A DNA stretch of 12,774 nt from an uncultured Desulfobulbaceae bacterium. Lineage in GTDB: Bacteria > Desulfobacterota > Desulfobulbia > Desulfobulbales > BM004. Location: NCBI GenBank assembly GCA_947258675.1, contig CAMYJP010000039.1, positions 1-12,774 of the forward strand. Reading direction: 5' to 3'. The notes under the pieces are model-generated. The model saw nothing but the letters and a program-made list of their open reading frames with translations, was not told where the DNA came from and did no database searches. The position numbers were made by a program, and so were the translations under genes. Of this stretch, positions 1 through 7,579 are shown in pieces (position 1 is the stretch's first letter; each line of letters opens with the position of its first letter).

Positions 1-804
1 CTAATAAATTTTGCTCATGGAGAAATTTATATGATTGGCGCTTTTACCGCGCTGATCATTGCAAGTGTTCTTGCTGTGTATGGTTTCAATCAGATATCCA
101 TTCTCGTCCTGGCCTCCTTGACTGCGATACTTTATTCAGCCGCTTATGGCTATACAGTTGAAAAAATTGCTTATAAACCTCTCCGGAACGCTTCCCGCCT
201 ATCACCTTTAATCAGTGCCATCGGCATGTCTATTTTTTTACAAAATTATGTGTTGTTGGCGCAGACCTCTGATTTTTTACCTTTTCCGCGCTTGATTCCT
301 GATTTTGATTGGATCAGTCCATATTCGCATATCATAAGCTCTTCCGAGCTGGCAATACTGTTAACAACGTCGGTGGTTATGGTTTTTCTGACAATTTTGA
401 TAAAATATACAAAAATTGGCAAGGCTATGCGAGCGACTGCCCAGGATAAACATATGGCTATGTTACTAGGGATAGATGTAAACCGAGTAATTTCAATTAC
501 TTTTATCATAGGATCTGTTTTGGCTGCCGTCGGTGGAATTCTGGTTGCTTCTCATATTGGCCAGATTAATTTTTTTATTGGATTCATCGCCGGAATAAAA
601 GCTTTCACAGCAGCAGTCCTTGGAGGAATTGGCAGTATCCCTGGCGCAGTTTTGGGAGGTCTGGTGCTTGGATGCACGGAAAGCTTTGCTACTGGCTATG
701 TGTCCAGCGATTATGAGGATGTCTTTGCCTTTTTATTGCTGGTTCTTATTCTTATTTTCAGGCCTTCAGGCATTCTGGGACGTGAAACGGCTCAAAAAGT
801 TTAA
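1..804 (+). CDS. livH: Branched-chain amino acid ABC transporter, permease LivH (5' partial)
   Basis: This is one of the two inner-membrane permeases of the LivHMGF importer for leucine, isoleucine and valine or related amino acids. The frame is open from base 1. The codons before the first ATG (base 31) read LINFAHGEIY, the conserved LivH segment INFAHGE-YMIG, so the gene starts upstream and base 31 is an internal Met. By comparison with E. coli LivH (308 residues), about 38 N-terminal residues are missing. The visible 267 residues hold several hydrophobic spans and the cytoplasmic coupling stretch GKAMRATAQDKHMAMLLGID. They end with the family's AAVLGGIGSIPGAVLGG segment and C-terminal FRPSGILGRE. 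The next transporter gene, livM, lies about 360 bases downstream, which is unusually far. The family call is firm; the exact substrate is not readable from the sequence. Confidence 0.95.
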   Translation, partial: LINFAHGEIYMIGAFTALIIASVLAVYGFNQISILVLASLTAILYSAAYGYTVEKIAYKPLRNASRLSPLISAIGMSIFLQNYVLLAQTSDFLPFPRLIPDFDWISPYSHIISSSELAILLTTSVVMVFLTILIKYTKIGKAMRATAQDKHMAMLLGIDVNRVISITFIIGSVLAAVGGILVASHIGQINFFIGFIAGIKAFTAAVLGGIGSIPGAVLGGLVLGCTESFATGYVSSDYEDVFAFLLLVLILIFRPSGILGRETAQKV

Positions 805-1165
805 CGAGAAAAACAGCTCAGTAAGCTGATGATCATCTGCCATTAAAAGTTCAATTAACCTTCTTGCTTAATATAATTTATTTATTGAAAAATTATTTTT
901 ACACAAATTAATTTAAGGCGTTTGCAGTTTACAGTTGCCGGTTTACAGTCCGCATTGAATAAATTCTTCCTGGTGAGGCAAATCATTTCGCTTAAATATT
1001 AGTCAGCTAATTATTCTTGTTCTTAGCAGACCGGCAACCGTAAACGGTAAACCGATCTCGGCGAAAAAAAATGATAATATTCCAGCAGGATAGTCTAACT
1101 CTGAGAGTTGAAAGCTTAAGCAGTACTGGGGCACATTTAATTTTCTGCAGGTGGCAATACTAACT
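805..1165. other. Gene-free spacer between livH and livM
   Basis: About 360 bases separate two genes that normally sit close together or overlap. I see no credible coding region on either strand. The left third is AT-rich. A short hairpin, CAGCT-cagta-AGCTG at 814-828, follows the livH stop but has no T-run, so it is not a convincing terminator. The middle holds an imperfect inverted repeat (listed separately). At the right end, AGGTGG at 1149-1154 is a likely ribosome binding site for livM. Whether livM has its own promoter here cannot be told. Confidence 0.7.
920..1052. repeat. Long imperfect inverted repeat rich in GTTTAC/GTAAAC units
   Basis: The left arm (920-942) and the reverse complement of the right arm (1030-1052) match at 20 of 23 positions. 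The core is GTTTACAGTTGCCGGT (927-942) against ACCGGCAACCGTAAAC (1030-1045), and 87 bases lie between the arms. Each arm is built from a short GTTTAC- or GGTTTAC-like unit, repeated once more outside the match at 940-946 (GGTTTAC). It could form a long-stem RNA in the liv transcript, or be a degenerate member of a dispersed intergenic repeat family. The inverted match is seen directly; its nature is inferred. Confidence 0.6.
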
Positions 1166-2368
1166 ATGTTTAAAAACAAAGATATTAAAAAGTCACTGTT
1201 GATATCTATTTGGTTTATGATATTGACGTTTCCCATTATGGTGATTCGAGTAAATCCAATTGAGAATATAGTTGAGTGGCGTTGGAAAAATCTGATTCTG
1301 GTTGGGACAGGAACTTTTTTTTTCTCAATCTTATTCCACTATTTCATCAAAAAGGAAGGCATTAGTAAATCTTCTGTGTCTGGTGCCAATGGTATCAACT
1401 CAAACCTGCGATTGTCATTTATCCAAGCACGATATTTTTTGCCAGCATTGATTTGTTTTGCTATTTTTGCCCTTATCTTTCCATATATCTTTTCAACATA
1501 TCAAACCAATATTATGACAACGGCCTTGATTTATGTAGTACTTGGCCTTGGATTAAATATTGTGGTTGGTCTTGCCGGTCTGTTGGATCTGGGATATGTC
1601 GCTTTCTATGCTGTAGGCGCTTATAGTTATGCATTGCTGAACTTCCATTTTGGTCTTAGTTTCTGGATGGCATTGCCCATCGGCGCAGCTCTTGGTGCGA
1701 TATTTGGAGTTTTGCTCGGTTTCCCGGTACTGCGGTTAAGAGGTGATTATCTTGCTATCGTAACGCTGGGATTTGGTGAAATAATTCGTCTTATCCTGGA
1801 AAACTGGAATGAATTTTCTTTCGGACCCAGTGGTATTGCCAATATTCCCAGACCATCCTTCTTTGGATTCCAGTTCTCTCTGAGTTCTGCTACAATATAC
1901 CTATATTATCTTATGTTAGGATTGATGCTTTTTACAGTATTTGTTGTTAACAGGCTTCAGGATTCTCGGATTGGTAGAGCTTGGGAAGCTTTGAGAGAAG
2001 ATGAAATTGCATGCCAGGCCATGGGGATTGATAAAACCAAGACAAAGCTTACGGCATTTGCTCTCGGTGCTACATGGGCCGGAATGGTAGGTGTGATTTT
2101 TGCGGCCAAAACGACATTTATTAATCCTGCTAGTTTTACTTTTTTAGAGTCAGCCATTATCCTATCAATAGTTGTTTTAGGTGGTATGGGGTCTATAATC
2201 GGAGTTATTATTGCGGCTTTAGTTCTAATTTTACTGCCTGAATATTTACGTGCTTTTTCTGAATATAGAATGCTGTTGTTCGGTGCAATTATGGTTCTTA
2301 TGATGATTTTTAGACCACAAGGAATCATCAGACATTCGAGAAAGTCTTATACGTTTGAGGAGGCATAG
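1166..2368 (+). CDS. livM: Branched-chain amino acid ABC transporter, permease LivM
   Basis: This is the second membrane permease of the LivHMGF importer, pairing with LivH to form the translocation path. The protein has 400 residues from the ATG at 1166, close to the usual length. An N-terminal extension with two hydrophobic spans (about 12-30 and 43-60), as in LivM of E. coli, precedes the transporter core. Core landmarks are GLAGLLDLGYVAFYAVGAYS (about 135-154), the PVLRLRGDYLAIVTLGFGE segment, and the ATPase-coupling loop GRAWEALREDEIACQAMGID (about 270-289). LGGMGS and the C-terminal FRPQGI follow. I chose ATG 1166 because AGGTGG (1149-1154) lies 11 bases upstream. An in-frame GTG at 1151 is possible but falls inside that site. 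The stop at 2368 lies 4 bases before the likely livG start. Confidence 0.95.
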   Translation: MFKNKDIKKSLLISIWFMILTFPIMVIRVNPIENIVEWRWKNLILVGTGTFFFSILFHYFIKKEGISKSSVSGANGINSNLRLSFIQARYFLPALICFAIFALIFPYIFSTYQTNIMTTALIYVVLGLGLNIVVGLAGLLDLGYVAFYAVGAYSYALLNFHFGLSFWMALPIGAALGAIFGVLLGFPVLRLRGDYLAIVTLGFGEIIRLILENWNEFSFGPSGIANIPRPSFFGFQFSLSSATIYLYYLMLGLMLFTVFVVNRLQDSRIGRAWEALREDEIACQAMGIDKTKTKLTAFALGATWAGMVGVIFAAKTTFINPASFTFLESAIILSIVVLGGMGSIIGVIIAALVLILLPEYLRAFSEYRMLLFGAIMVLMMIFRPQGIIRHSRKSYTFEEA

Positions 2369-2372
2369 ATTA

Positions 2373-3185
2373 TTGAGTCTGGAACAGAAGTTTACAAATA
2401 CTAAAACGACTTCTGTTCTGGAAGTGATAAACCTGACAATGGACTTTGGTGGCTTGCGCGCCCTGAGTAACCTGGATTTGGATGTTCAATTTCAAGAAAT
2501 AGTTGCCCTTATCGGTCCTAATGGAGCAGGAAAGACGACTTTTTTTAATTGTATAACGGGCATTTACATGCCTACAGCGGGTGATATCCTTCTGACCGCA
2601 CCTGGAAAAAGTCAAAAGAGAATAAATGGCCTGAAACCAAACAAAATCACTCAAAAGGGTTTAGCTCGGACTTTCCAAAATATTCGGCTATTTCCTAATA
2701 TGACAGTTTTGGAAAATGTAATGATCGGCCGCCATTGCCGCACCCATTCGGGTATTGCAGGAGCTCTCTTTAGAAATAAAACAACTCTTAAAGAAGAGCA
2801 GGATGTAACAGAATTTAGCTATTCAATTCTTGAAAAATTCGGCCTTGAAAGTTTTGTAAATGAATTGGCCAGTAATCTTCCATATGGCGCGCAAAAGCGC
2901 CTTGAAATTGCTCGTGCCTTGGCAACTGAACCACTCTTACTATTGCTTGATGAGCCGGCTGCCGGTATGAATCCCCAGGAAACAGCAGAGCTTGATGAGT
3001 TGATTGTCAGACTTCGTGATAATGAGAAAATAGCAATCCTTCTCATAGAACATGATATGCGACTTGTTATGAGTATTTCCGATCGAATATTTGTAATGGA
3101 CTATGGAAAAAAAATAGCTCAAGGAACTCCCAGTGAGGTGCAAAACAATCCCTTAGTAATCAGAGCGTATCTTGGGGAGAATTAA
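2373..3185 (+). CDS. livG: Branched-chain amino acid ABC transporter, ATPase LivG
   Basis: This is one of the two cytoplasmic ATPase subunits that drive the LivHM permease. From the proposed start it has 270 residues. Visible motifs are Walker A GPNGAGKTT (48-56), Q-loop TFQNIRLF (100-107), an ABC signature in the LivG form LPYGAQKRLEIARAL (169-183), Walker B LLLLLDEPAAGMNP (188-201), and H-loop EHD (226-228). The insert of about 30 residues after the Q-loop is typical of LivG. I chose TTG 2373 because GAGGAGG (2357-2363) lies 9 bases upstream. The in-frame TTG at 2355 would put the start before its own ribosome binding site and overlap livM. The next gene starts one base after the stop, so the genes are very probably cotranscribed. 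Confidence 0.95.
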   Translation: MSLEQKFTNTKTTSVLEVINLTMDFGGLRALSNLDLDVQFQEIVALIGPNGAGKTTFFNCITGIYMPTAGDILLTAPGKSQKRINGLKPNKITQKGLARTFQNIRLFPNMTVLENVMIGRHCRTHSGIAGALFRNKTTLKEEQDVTEFSYSILEKFGLESFVNELASNLPYGAQKRLEIARALATEPLLLLLDEPAAGMNPQETAELDELIVRLRDNEKIAILLIEHDMRLVMSISDRIFVMDYGKKIAQGTPSEVQNNPLVIRAYLGEN

Positions 3186-3186
3186 T

Positions 3187-3894
3187 ATGCTGCAAGTGAG
3201 GAGCATAGAAACTTTCTATGGGAAAATTCAGGCGTTAAGAAAGGTAAGCATCAATGTGCACGCCGGAGAGATAATTACACTACTAGGGGCTAATGGAGCT
3301 GGAAAGTCAACCACCTTGTTGTCTATAACTGGTCTTGTTTCGCCTCGGGCAGGAGAAATTTTCTTCAAAGGTGTGCCTATCCATTTGTTGAAGCCAGATA
3401 AAATAGTTGGACTTGGCATATGCCTTGTACCGGAAGGTAGGCGCATTTTTCCTTCTCTTTCCGTAATGGAAAATTTAGAAATGGGAGCTTATCAGCGTAA
3501 GGACAAAGACGGTATAAAAAAAGATTTAAATTATATATTTGAACTTTTTCCCATCCTTGCCGAAAGGCATCACCAGGAGGGTGGAACTTTGAGCGGGGGA
3601 GAGCAACAGATGCTTGCAATTTCCCGTGCCCTTATGGCCCGTCCTCAACTTTTATTGTTAGATGAACCATCATTAGGGCTTGCACCATTGGTTGTTAGGC
3701 AAATTTTCAGGATTATAAAAAAAATAAACAAAGAACAGAATACGACAATTTTTCTGGTAGAACAGAATGCAAATCTCGCATTAAAAGTTGCACATCGCGG
3801 ATATGTGATGGAAAATGGTCGAGTCACATTAACTGATTCTGCTGATAATCTTTTGGCAAACGATAAGATAAAGAAGGCTTATCTCGGTGTTTGA
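3187..3894 (+). CDS. livF: Branched-chain amino acid ABC transporter, ATPase LivF
   Basis: This is the second ATPase subunit of the importer, forming a heterodimer with LivG. It has 235 residues, the normal LivF size. Motifs are Walker A GANGAGKST (34-42), the LivF-typical VPEGRRIFPSLSVMENL stretch (from 81), signature LSGGEQQMLAISRAL (from 135), Walker B LLLLDEPSLGLAP (155-167), and the H-loop position occupied by Gln in VEQNA (191-195), as is usual in LivF. The ATG at 3187 is preceded at 7 bases by GGGGAG (3174-3179), which lies in the last codons of livG. An in-frame TTG at 3172 would overlap livG and lacks a site. The order livH-livM-livG-livF is canonical; a LivK/J binding protein is not in the window. 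Confidence 0.95.
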   Translation: MLQVRSIETFYGKIQALRKVSINVHAGEIITLLGANGAGKSTTLLSITGLVSPRAGEIFFKGVPIHLLKPDKIVGLGICLVPEGRRIFPSLSVMENLEMGAYQRKDKDGIKKDLNYIFELFPILAERHHQEGGTLSGGEQQMLAISRALMARPQLLLLDEPSLGLAPLVVRQIFRIIKKINKEQNTTIFLVEQNANLALKVAHRGYVMENGRVTLTDSADNLLANDKIKKAYLGV

Positions 3895-3923
3895 CATGTT
3901 TTGCTGGAAAGGATGAACTAAAA

Positions 3924-5093
3924 ATGAGTTGTTCCAAAATTATGGTTGTGGCTGGTGAAGTATCCGGGGATTTACATGGAGCTCAATTGGCTATTTCGTT
4001 AAAATCCATGGCGCCCGAGTTGCATATATGCGGTATGGGTGGCCGGGAAATGGCCAGTGCCGGCGTTGAAATTCTTTGCGATATTTCAAAACTCGCTGTA
4101 ATGGGGATAGTTGAAGTTCTTGGAAGGTTGCTGGATATCCGACGGGCAATGCGAACCCTTGAACAGCAATTCCTGGATAATCCTCCCATGTTGCTTATTC
4201 TCATTGATTACCCCGGTTTCAATATGATTTTAGCAAAGAAGGCCAGCAGATTAGGAATTCCGGTAATGTATTATATCAGTCCCAAAGTTTGGGCCTGGCG
4301 GGAGGGACGAGTCAAAACAATAAAGCGTTTTGTTGACAGGATGGCTGTTATTCTTCCCTTTGAAAAGGAATACTATCGAAAGCATGGAATGGACGTAGAT
4401 TTTGTGGGAAATCCACTACTTGATTCAGTTATAACATCCATGAATAAAGATAAATTTAGAATTAAGAATAATATTGATCAAAATATTACGGTTGTTGGGG
4501 TGCTACCGGGGAGTCGAAAACAGGAGGTCGTGAGGTTGTTGCCTGTCTTTCTTGAAGCTGCGAACCGCTTAGCAGTTATCCAACGGCCAATGGTATTTTT
4601 AATTCCTTTAGCCCCAGGTTTGTCCCTGCATGATCTGGAAGCAAATGGATTGTCAAAATTCAAAAACTTAGATGTTCGAGTAATAACTGATGACAGATAT
4701 GATATGATGGCGGCCTGCGACGCCGCAATAGCAGCTTCAGGAACCGTTACTCTTGAATTGGCGATACTGAATGTTCCTATGGTAGTCGCATATCGTTTTT
4801 CACCGTTTACCTATCATATAGGGCGACGACTGGTCAAAGTAAAATATTTCTCTCTGGTCAACCTGGTGGCAAACGAAGAGGTGGTTCCTGAATTACTTCA
4901 AAATGAAGCCAGTCCTGAAAACATTGACCGAAACATTCAACCTCTTCTTTTTGATGAAAAAGCTCGCACTCTTATGCGGCAGAAATTGAGAGATGTTTTG
5001 GGGAAGTTGGGTAAGCCAGGAGCTTCAGTTAGAGCAGCGAAATTGGCTCTGAGAATGATAGAGCAAAAGTCCAATTGCCATCAAAGAGAATAA
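3924..5093 (+). CDS. lpxB: Lipid-A-disaccharide synthase LpxB
   Basis: This peripheral inner-membrane GT19 glycosyltransferase condenses UDP-2,3-diacylglucosamine with lipid X to give the tetra-acyl disaccharide-1-phosphate of lipid A. It has 389 residues (E. coli 382). Conserved segments are AGEVSGDLHGAQL (10-22), DYPGFN (95-100), YYISPKVWAWREGR (116-129), LPFEKEYY, FVGNPLLD, LPGSRKQEV (194-202), the donor-binding SGTVTLE (272-278), and VNLVANEEVVPELLQ (312-326). The ATG at 3924 has AGGA at 3910-3913, 10 bases upstream; an in-frame TTG at 3891 would overlap livF and lacks a site. The gene begins 29 bases after livF with no visible terminator between, so it probably shares the liv transcript. 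It is not flanked here by lpxA, lpxD, fabZ or lpxI. It indicates a lipid A-bearing Gram-negative host. Confidence 0.96.
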   Translation: MSCSKIMVVAGEVSGDLHGAQLAISLKSMAPELHICGMGGREMASAGVEILCDISKLAVMGIVEVLGRLLDIRRAMRTLEQQFLDNPPMLLILIDYPGFNMILAKKASRLGIPVMYYISPKVWAWREGRVKTIKRFVDRMAVILPFEKEYYRKHGMDVDFVGNPLLDSVITSMNKDKFRIKNNIDQNITVVGVLPGSRKQEVVRLLPVFLEAANRLAVIQRPMVFLIPLAPGLSLHDLEANGLSKFKNLDVRVITDDRYDMMAACDAAIAASGTVTLELAILNVPMVVAYRFSPFTYHIGRRLVKVKYFSLVNLVANEEVVPELLQNEASPENIDRNIQPLLFDEKARTLMRQKLRDVLGKLGKPGASVRAAKLALRMIEQKSNCHQRE

Positions 5094-5200
5094 TCAGGAA
5101 GGCAGACAGAAGGGAAAGGAGTCTTGGGATCGTGAATCGTTTAATTAAAACAAAAGATCCATAGTCCAGAAACAAGATATCCCTTCAGAATTAATTAATG

Positions 5201-5220
5201 GTCACCTTTTTATTAGGTGG
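5201..5220. terminator. Weak hairpin between convergent lpxB and sulfurylase-kinase genes
   Basis: CACCT (5203-5207) and AGGTG (5215-5219) pair around the 7-base loop TTTTATT, and two possible G-T pairs extend the stem. It sits in the 159-base gap between convergent genes, where a shared terminator would be expected. Neither strand has a proper T-run after the stem, so the assignment is weak. I saw no better candidate in 5094-5252. Confidence 0.2.
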
Positions 5221-5252
5221 TTGTAGATTCGAAGGACAGTAATTTATAAATC

Positions 5253-6968
5253 CTACCGTATATAGTTTTCTTTTCTTAAGAACAGCAGAATGTCTTCAGC
5301 CGCCTCATCTGGAGAAATATCTGTGGTATCAATGAAAATTTCCGGGTTCTCCGGTGGTTCATACGGATCGTCAATACCGGTAAAACCTTTAAGCTTTCCT
5401 GCTTTGGCTTTGGCATAAAGGCCTTTTCTGTCTCTAGTTTCGCAGGTTTCAAGTGGGGTACCAATATATACTTCAATATAACCGCCGTATTTTGAAATGA
5501 GTTGTCTGTTATGCAGTCGAGATTTGGCGATAGCAGCAATTGGTGCGCAAATTGCTATTCCGCCGTTTTTGGTGATTTCACTGGCTACATAGCCGATACG
5601 AATAATATTTAGTTCTCTATCATGGCGGGAAAAACCAAGTTCACTGGACAGATTTTTTCTTACAATATCTCCATCTAATAAAGTGACAGGTCGGTCACCT
5701 TGCTGCAAAAAACGGCTCATCAGCACCTTTGCAATTGTAGATTTCCCTGCCCCGGAAAGACCCGTGAGGAATACCGTTAATCCTTGTTTGGATCTTGGGG
5801 GGTAAGCCTTCTTTAATACTTTGACAACCTCTGGAGGTGAGAACCAATCTGGGATGCTCAAATCAAAATCCAGCCTTCTTTTCAGTTCTGTCGCAGAAAG
5901 TTCCAGGTTGAGACTATCATCGTCATTGCACTGGTCAACTGGTATATATTGCGCTTTTGCAGGGATATAGACCATCTTTTTCAGTTCCACCATAGAAATA
6001 CCTATAGATTCCTCATGCTCATCTACATATTTTTGTGCGGCTCCAATTGGATAAAAACGTTCCTTGCCGCTTGAGGCAAAAGGATCTGCGTGGTCAGGGG
6101 CTACCATGAAGTGAGTACATCCGTAATTCTTCCTGAGGATGGCATGCCAAAGCGCCTCTTTAGGACCGGCCATGCGCATAGCTAAAGGCAGTAAACCCAA
6201 AAAAACAGAGTCGGATGGAAAAGTTTTTATAATAGCATCATAGCATTTTACCCTGGCATGGTGATCAATATCGCCAGGGTGGGTTAGGCCTACGATTGGA
6301 TGCATAAATATATTGGCCTTGTTTTGCCTGGAGGCTAGCAGGAGCATTTCTTTATGGGCATTATGGAGAGGTTTATTTGAATCAAACGCAATAACCCGTC
6401 GCCACCCCATTCTTTGAAAGAAGGCCCTGCTGTCGGTCGGATTGAGTCTGAGCATTTTGTAGTCATAATGGATAGGTTGGGCCAATCCTATAATTTTACC
6501 GCCAATATAATAGTTGTTTTCAGACTCTAAGATTTGTGCAACTCCAGTATGCTTTCTATCTTCTGTTCCGTAAATTTTTTTGACCTCAAGAAGTCGATCC
6601 GGCTGCCATATATCTGAGACAGTCATAATTGCCAGTAGAAAACCTTCCATGTCCCGCAATGCAAGAGGTTGTTCAGGAGTTAATTCTTTCGCAAGTTTTT
6701 CAGGAATATCAAGGTAAACAGGGATCGGCCAGCATAAGCCATTGGGCAGACTTCCGTTTTCAAGAACAGAATCATATTCTTTTTTAGTCATAAAGCCCGT
6801 AAGCGGCGAAAAACCACCATTGAGGATAAGTTCCAGGTCAAAGAGTTGCCTAGAAGTCAAATCGATGGATGTGTAATTTATAGCCTGTACTTTAAGGCTA
6901 TCAGCCAACTCCTGTGGACAGTAAAGATTGACAAGTTTTCCACCGTGTGGTTCTAAGAGATGTCCCAT
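5253..6968 (-). CDS. sat/cysC: ATP sulfurylase-like / APS kinase fusion with altered sulfate-binding motifs
   Basis: The 571-residue protein has the architecture of bacterial bifunctional sulfate adenylyltransferase/adenylylsulfate kinase, which turns sulfate and ATP into PAPS. Residues 1-170 are the PUA-like N-domain, 171-385 the sulfurylase catalytic domain, and 396-571 the kinase. The kinase shows Walker A GLSGAGKST (403-411), LDGD (431-434), FSRHDRELN (446-454) and KGLYAKAKAG plus FTGIDDPYE. In the sulfurylase half HPIVGLTHPGDIDHHARVKC and LLPLAMRMAGPKEALWHA are normal. However, the QTRNPxHxAH motif reads DSNKPLHNAH (195-204) and GRDHAGPG reads APDHADPF (290-297). The His pair (201, 204) stays, but the Gln and both Arg that contact sulfate in yeast Met3 are gone. 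In the kinase the usual A-P-Y reads A-A-I (478-480). The ATG at 6968 has AGGAG (6979-6983) 11 bases upstream. The family is certain; activity on sulfate is doubtful. Confidence 0.9.
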   Translation of the reverse strand: MGHLLEPHGGKLVNLYCPQELADSLKVQAINYTSIDLTSRQLFDLELILNGGFSPLTGFMTKKEYDSVLENGSLPNGLCWPIPVYLDIPEKLAKELTPEQPLALRDMEGFLLAIMTVSDIWQPDRLLEVKKIYGTEDRKHTGVAQILESENNYYIGGKIIGLAQPIHYDYKMLRLNPTDSRAFFQRMGWRRVIAFDSNKPLHNAHKEMLLLASRQNKANIFMHPIVGLTHPGDIDHHARVKCYDAIIKTFPSDSVFLGLLPLAMRMAGPKEALWHAILRKNYGCTHFMVAPDHADPFASSGKERFYPIGAAQKYVDEHEESIGISMVELKKMVYIPAKAQYIPVDQCNDDDSLNLELSATELKRRLDFDLSIPDWFSPPEVVKVLKKAYPPRSKQGLTVFLTGLSGAGKSTIAKVLMSRFLQQGDRPVTLLDGDIVRKNLSSELGFSRHDRELNIIRIGYVASEITKNGGIAICAPIAAIAKSRLHNRQLISKYGGYIEVYIGTPLETCETRDRKGLYAKAKAGKLKGFTGIDDPYEPPENPEIFIDTTDISPDEAAEDILLFLRKENYIR

Positions 6969-7579
6969 ATTTTTATGAACTCCTGTCTTTTTCGATAATT
7001 GAAATTGACCCTAATATCATTTTTTGAATTGCTGTTTTCTGTGGCAATATACGTTCATTACGTCGTATTGTATTGGTATTGAGATATTAATAGAAAAAAA
7101 GAAAGAAATCTTGGACTGGAAATTTTTTCTGTAATTATTTTTTTCAATAATAATATATCGTTTTCTTTCGGATGTTGGCTATTGAATTTTAAATTAATTT
7201 CTTGATGGAATGTATTGAATTTTTATATTTTGGATATATTACCACAACTTTTCTTGTTGCTGCTTGTTGGTTATTTTTTTAGATAACTTTAAAAGTGTTT
7301 TATTTCAATATGTTATTGTCGTTTTGTTGTTCGGCACATCTTTTGCTATGATAATGATGCTACTGTTTCGCTATTATCCAAGCACAAAACAGCGGCATGC
7401 TACTCTGTAGGAACTTTTTGGAAGCTGCCACACCCGGGCCAACATAACGAAGCGCACTTGCTATCGCTGGTAACAATGCAATTTGGTGATACCATCTTGA
7501 GTTTTGGCAGTGAACTAAGTTTAACCATAGTCTTCTACTTAAGGTAAAACAACGGTAGAAGTAACCTAGGGGTTGAAGA
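6969..7579. other. Divergent gene-free spacer upstream of the sulfurylase-kinase and dockerin genes
   Basis: These 611 bases separate two divergent genes and must hold both promoters. Bases 6969-7340 are very AT-rich, with long T and A tracts. From about 7380 to 7520 the composition is visibly more GC-rich (for example CACACCCGGGCC at 7430-7441). A weak sigma-70-like pair faces the dockerin gene: TTGGCA (7504-7509), 16 bases, then CATAGT (7526-7531). Within 7450-7500, TATCGCT (7462-7468) can pair with GGTGATA (7485-7491) using two G-T pairs. I could not match the region to any riboswitch class I know (c-di-GMP I/II, TPP, cobalamin, glycine and SAM were considered). No credible gene is present on either strand. 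Confidence 0.55.
7532..7561 (+). promoter_or_regulatory. Hairpin just upstream of the dockerin gene's ribosome binding site
   Basis: CTTCTAC (7532-7538) and GTAGAAG (7555-7561) form a perfect 7-bp inverted repeat with a 16-base loop. The ribosome binding site AGGGG (7568-7572) begins 6 bases later and the ATG is at 7580. The location suggests an mRNA leader structure or an operator; the function is inferred from position only. Confidence 0.35.

Noticed and set aside
814..828. Hairpin CAGCT/AGCTG after livH as an intrinsic terminator
   Set aside because: Only 5 bp with no T-run following; it would also cut livH off from its operon.
1957..2328. Minus-strand 123-codon frame opposite livM
   Set aside because: Antisense shadow of a clear transporter gene; no independent support.
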